Below, in pieces: positions 61,523 through 64,000 of a stretch of DNA of 64,000 bases. The notes beneath the pieces are model-generated. The model was not told where the DNA came from, did not search any database, and saw nothing but the letters and a program-made list of their open reading frames with translations. The position numbers were made by a program, and so were the translations under genes. This DNA is from Pseudoalteromonas rubra (GTDB taxonomy: Bacteria > Pseudomonadota > Gammaproteobacteria > Enterobacterales > Alteromonadaceae). The stretch spans positions 3,727,501 through 3,791,500 of the forward strand of contig NZ_CP013611.1 of NCBI RefSeq assembly GCF_001482385.1. The letters run 5' to 3'. Position 1 is the first letter of the stretch, and the number at the start of each line of letters is the position of its first letter.

Positions 61523-61598
<76 letters not shown>

Positions 61599-61670
61599 AA
61601 CCTAGTGTAAACATGTCCTAGTGATATAATGTTCGGATGTGGCTTCGAATGCCATACTTCGAAATGTTGT

Positions 61671-61746
61671 GTCCCCTTCGTCTAGAGGCCTAGGACACCG
61701 CCCTTTCACGGCGGTAACAGGGGTTCGAATCCCCTAGGGGACGCCA
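61671..61746 (+). tRNA. tRNA-Glu(TTC)
   Basis: 76 bases including the 3' GCCA end; anticodon stem CCGCC/GGCGG around CTTTCAC gives TTC. Confidence 0.95.
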
Positions 61747-61814
61747 CTTACTCAGGTAAGTACCAAACTCATATGGTGAGAGTCTAAATAGCCAGTCCTA
61801 GTGACACATTCTGT

Positions 61815-61890
61815 GTCCCCTTCGTCTAGAGGCCTAGGACACCGCCCTTTCACGGCGGTAACAGGGGTTCGAATCCCCTAGGGGACGCCA
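61815..61890 (+). tRNA. tRNA-Glu(TTC)
   Basis: Identical copy, 144 bases after the first. Confidence 0.95.
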
Positions 61891-61958
61891 CTTACTTAGG
61901 TAAGTATCAAGCTCATATGGTGAGAGTCTAAATAGCCAGTCCTAGTGACACATTCAGT

Positions 61959-62034
61959 GTCCCCTTCGTCTAGAGGCCTAGGACACCGCCCTTTCACGGC
62001 GGTAACAGGGGTTCGAATCCCCTAGGGGACGCCA
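61959..62034 (+). tRNA. tRNA-Glu(TTC)
   Basis: Identical copy, 144 bases after the previous. Confidence 0.95.
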
Positions 62035-62151
62035 CTTACTCAGGTAAGTATCAACTCATATGGTGAGAGTCTAAATAGCCAGTCCTAGTGACAAAAGATT
62101 TTGTTAAAGGAAGTTCGGTCTCGCTGGCTCGACTTTCACGCTAACAAAAAA

Positions 62152-62174
62152 TTATTGAAGCGGTGCTTCAATAA
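62152..62174 (+). repeat. Perfect hairpin in a long Glu-array spacer
   Basis: TTATTGAAGC-GGT-GCTTCAATAA, 10-bp stem, 12 bases before the next Glu gene. The same spacer also has TTTTGTTA and TAACAAAA able to pair. Confidence 0.8.
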
Positions 62175-62185
62175 GCAAATTTTTT

Positions 62186-62261
62186 GTCCCCTTCGTCTAG
62201 AGGCCTAGGACACCGCCCTTTCACGGCGGTAACAGGGGTTCGAATCCCCTAGGGGACGCCA
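62186..62261 (+). tRNA. tRNA-Glu(TTC)
   Basis: Identical copy, 227 bases after the previous because of the longer spacer. Confidence 0.95.
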
Positions 62262-62379
62262 CTTACTTAGGTAAGTATCAAACTCATATGGTGAGAGTCT
62301 AAATAGCCAGTCCTAGTGACAAAAGATTTTGTTAAAGGAAGTTCGGTCTCTCTGGCTCGACTTTCACGCTAACAAAAAA

Positions 62380-62402
62380 TTATTGAAGCGGTGCTTCAAT
62401 AA
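62380..62402 (+). repeat. Second copy of the spacer hairpin
   Basis: Same 10-bp stem as at 62152, in the same place relative to the next Glu gene; the surrounding ~80 bases are also repeated. Confidence 0.8.
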
Positions 62403-62413
62403 GCAAACTTTTT

Positions 62414-62489
62414 GTCCCCTTCGTCTAGAGGCCTAGGACACCGCCCTTTCACGGCGGTAACAGGGGTTCGAATCCCCTAGGGGACGCCA
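62414..62489 (+). tRNA. tRNA-Glu(TTC)
   Basis: Identical copy, 228 bases after the previous. Confidence 0.95.
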
Positions 62490-62557
62490 CTTACTCAGGT
62501 AAGTATCAAACTCATATGGTGAGAGTCTAAATAGCCAGTCCTAGTGACACATTCAGT

Positions 62558-62633
62558 GTCCCCTTCGTCTAGAGGCCTAGGACACCGCCCTTTCACGGCG
62601 GTAACAGGGGTTCGAATCCCCTAGGGGACGCCA
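62558..62633 (+). tRNA. tRNA-Glu(TTC)
   Basis: Identical copy, 144 bases after the previous. Confidence 0.95.
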
Positions 62634-62709
62634 CTTACTCAGGTAAGTATCAAACTCATATGGTGAGAGTCTAAATAGCCAGTCCTAGTGACACAGGAAC
62701 AACACCTGC

Positions 62710-62785
62710 GTCCCCTTCGTCTAGAGGCCTAGGACACCGCCCTTTCACGGCGGTAACAGGGGTTCGAATCCCCTAGGGGACGCCA
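62710..62785 (+). tRNA. tRNA-Glu(TTC)
   Basis: Identical copy, seventh and last, 152 bases after the previous. AT-rich sequence follows without a clear hairpin terminator. Confidence 0.95.
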
Positions 62786-62998
62786 TTCTTATCTTTAGTA
62801 ATTCCATTGTTTTTAATAATTCATCTTAAAAATATCCCATTAGATTTATTCTCCCATGTTTCTTTATTTTCAATGTTAAAATGAATTTTTTCATATATTT
62901 CATTTGCTTGAATTGTTTGATTTAAAACAAAGTTAAGGCTTTATTAACAAGCTCACCTCGGAAAAATGGGTTAGTATCGCGTCTTTTAGGTGAGTATC

Positions 62999-64000
62999 AT
63001 GGCCAAAAGGTGTACCGATTATACGGATAAAGAAAATGATTATCCGGTCTCTTATAACCTCTTATCTACCACAGATACAAAAGGGCGGATCACATACGCG
63101 AATCAAAGCTTTTGTGACGTTGCTGGCTTCGAATTAGATGAGCTGGAAGGGCAGCAACATAATCTGGTACGTCACCCAACTATGCCCAAAGCCGCATTTA
63201 AAGATCTCTGGCAATTCATCGGGTCAGGCAAGCCCTGGATGGGCATAGTAAAAAATCGCTGTAAAAATGGAGACCATTACTGGGTCAATGCTTATGTGAC
63301 GCCAATCAATGATGAGCTTGGTCAAACTGCCGAGTATCAATCCGTGCGAACCAAGCCCGAGCGGGAGGTGGTGAAACGTGCTGAAAACATTTACCAGCAA
63401 CTTGATAAGGGGATTGGTGCGGCAAAATTGACGCGTTCATCTATGTCTTTGTCAGCTCAAATGATGTTGATCCTGTTGGTGTCCTATGTATTAAGCATGA
63501 TTTTTACCAGCTTACCTGCACCATGGAACTATATCCTGGAGACATTACTACTCGTTGGCGTGCTTACGCTAACTTATCAAAGGTTGTCACCGGTGCGTCG
63601 TTTGAGCAAAAAAGCCAAACTAGTTTACGATAATCCCCTGATGCAAAAAATTTACCTTAATAAAGTGAATGACGTCGCGGCCATTGAGCTGGCATTGCTG
63701 GCACGCGGCTCCGAACTGCGCGCTGTACTGGGCAGGGTTCAGGATGCCAGTCAACTTGTTGACCAGCATGCACAAGCAACTGTGTCAGAATGCCACAGCA
63801 ATACCGAACTATTACAGGAGCAACAAAGTCAAACTCGCTCTTTGGCGACAGCGATGAACGAAATGACCGCTGCGATTTCTGATATTGCGGGCAATACCAG
63901 TGATGCAGCGAACCGCTCTGAAGGGGCTTTGCGCTCAGTATTGGATTCGAACTCTGTGGTGCAGGCCAGTATGCAAACAAACCATGCTTTATGCGAAGAG
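62999..64000 (+). CDS. PAS-domain methyl-accepting chemotaxis protein, N-terminal part (runs off window)
   Basis: 334 codons in the window without a stop. Start ATG at 62999 with AGGTGA 5 bases upstream. PAS domain about 20-125 (TTDTKGRITYANQSFCDVAG, LVRHPTMPKAAFKDLW, CKNGDHYWVNAYVTPI), which is the Aer-type FAD/redox-sensing pattern; two adjoining membrane stretches about 160-200 (MMLILLVSYVLSMIFTSLP, WNYILETLLLVGVLTLTY); a HAMP-like region; then the start of the signalling helix (ALATAMNEMTAAISDIA-like region near 284). This is the Aer layout, with sensing in the cytoplasm for aerotaxis or energy taxis. The conserved hairpin tip lies beyond the window. Confidence 0.9.
   Translation, partial: MAKRCTDYTDKENDYPVSYNLLSTTDTKGRITYANQSFCDVAGFELDELEGQQHNLVRHPTMPKAAFKDLWQFIGSGKPWMGIVKNRCKNGDHYWVNAYVTPINDELGQTAEYQSVRTKPEREVVKRAENIYQQLDKGIGAAKLTRSSMSLSAQMMLILLVSYVLSMIFTSLPAPWNYILETLLLVGVLTLTYQRLSPVRRLSKKAKLVYDNPLMQKIYLNKVNDVAAIELALLARGSELRAVLGRVQDASQLVDQHAQATVSECHSNTELLQEQQSQTRSLATAMNEMTAAISDIAGNTSDAANRSEGALRSVLDSNSVVQASMQTNHALCEE

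Overview
The window reads as the chromosome of a marine gammaproteobacterium of the Alteromonadales, most likely Pseudoalteromonas or a close relative. This is an inference from gene order and protein character, since no rRNA is present. Four blocks keep the Escherichia coli order: lnt-ybeX-ybeY-ybeZ-miaB/ubiF followed by a Leu/Gln/Met tRNA cluster; ychF-pth and prs-ispE-lolB/hemA-prfA-prmC-sirB2-sirB1-kdsA; gcvA-ygdD-rlmM; and zipA-ligA, here preceded by smc.

Layout. 1-10109 is an accessory island of RHS/SpvB-type polymorphic toxins: the 3' end of one RHS toxin with its candidate immunity gene, a decayed IS3-family transposase relic, then a complete 2477-residue RHS toxin with a different tip and a different candidate immunity gene. 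10281-11911 holds a small regulator/acetyltransferase pair and a small secreted protein. 11943-18919 is the envelope/RNA-maintenance block (lnt to ubiF). 19048-20774 is a minus-strand tRNA array with 2 Leu(CAG), 4 Leu(TAG), 4 Gln(TTG) and 2 Met(CAT) genes mixed with decayed copies. 21019-34677 is translation, PRPP, isoprenoid, lipoprotein, haem and KDO metabolism, with an HD-GYP regulator and a DUF819 membrane protein inserted into the conserved order. 34740-37762 is gcvA to rlmM. 38004-39540 holds small accessory genes, one apparently interrupted by a stop codon. 39572-46808 is a divergent signalling pair: an 1850-residue hybrid histidine kinase and a double-receiver protein with a degenerate kinase module. 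46852-57618 contains cysZ, a CBS protein, an rRNA/tRNA methyltransferase, smc, zipA, ligA and msrB. 57639-59273 is a receiver-TPR protein. 59399-60875 is a minus-strand array of 7 identical-looking Val(TAC) genes with two classes of decayed copies. 61523-62785 is a plus-strand Ala(GGC) plus 7 Glu(TTC) array. The window ends inside a PAS-type chemoreceptor.

The most unusual material is (i) the RHS island, where two copies of the same pre-toxin region carry unrelated C-terminal tips, one with His-Gly and Ala-Cys motifs like those of caspase-fold (clan CD) cysteine peptidases, each with an adjacent exported candidate immunity protein; and (ii) the tRNA arrays, where tandem duplication has spread functional genes and phased, structured pseudo-tRNA units together.
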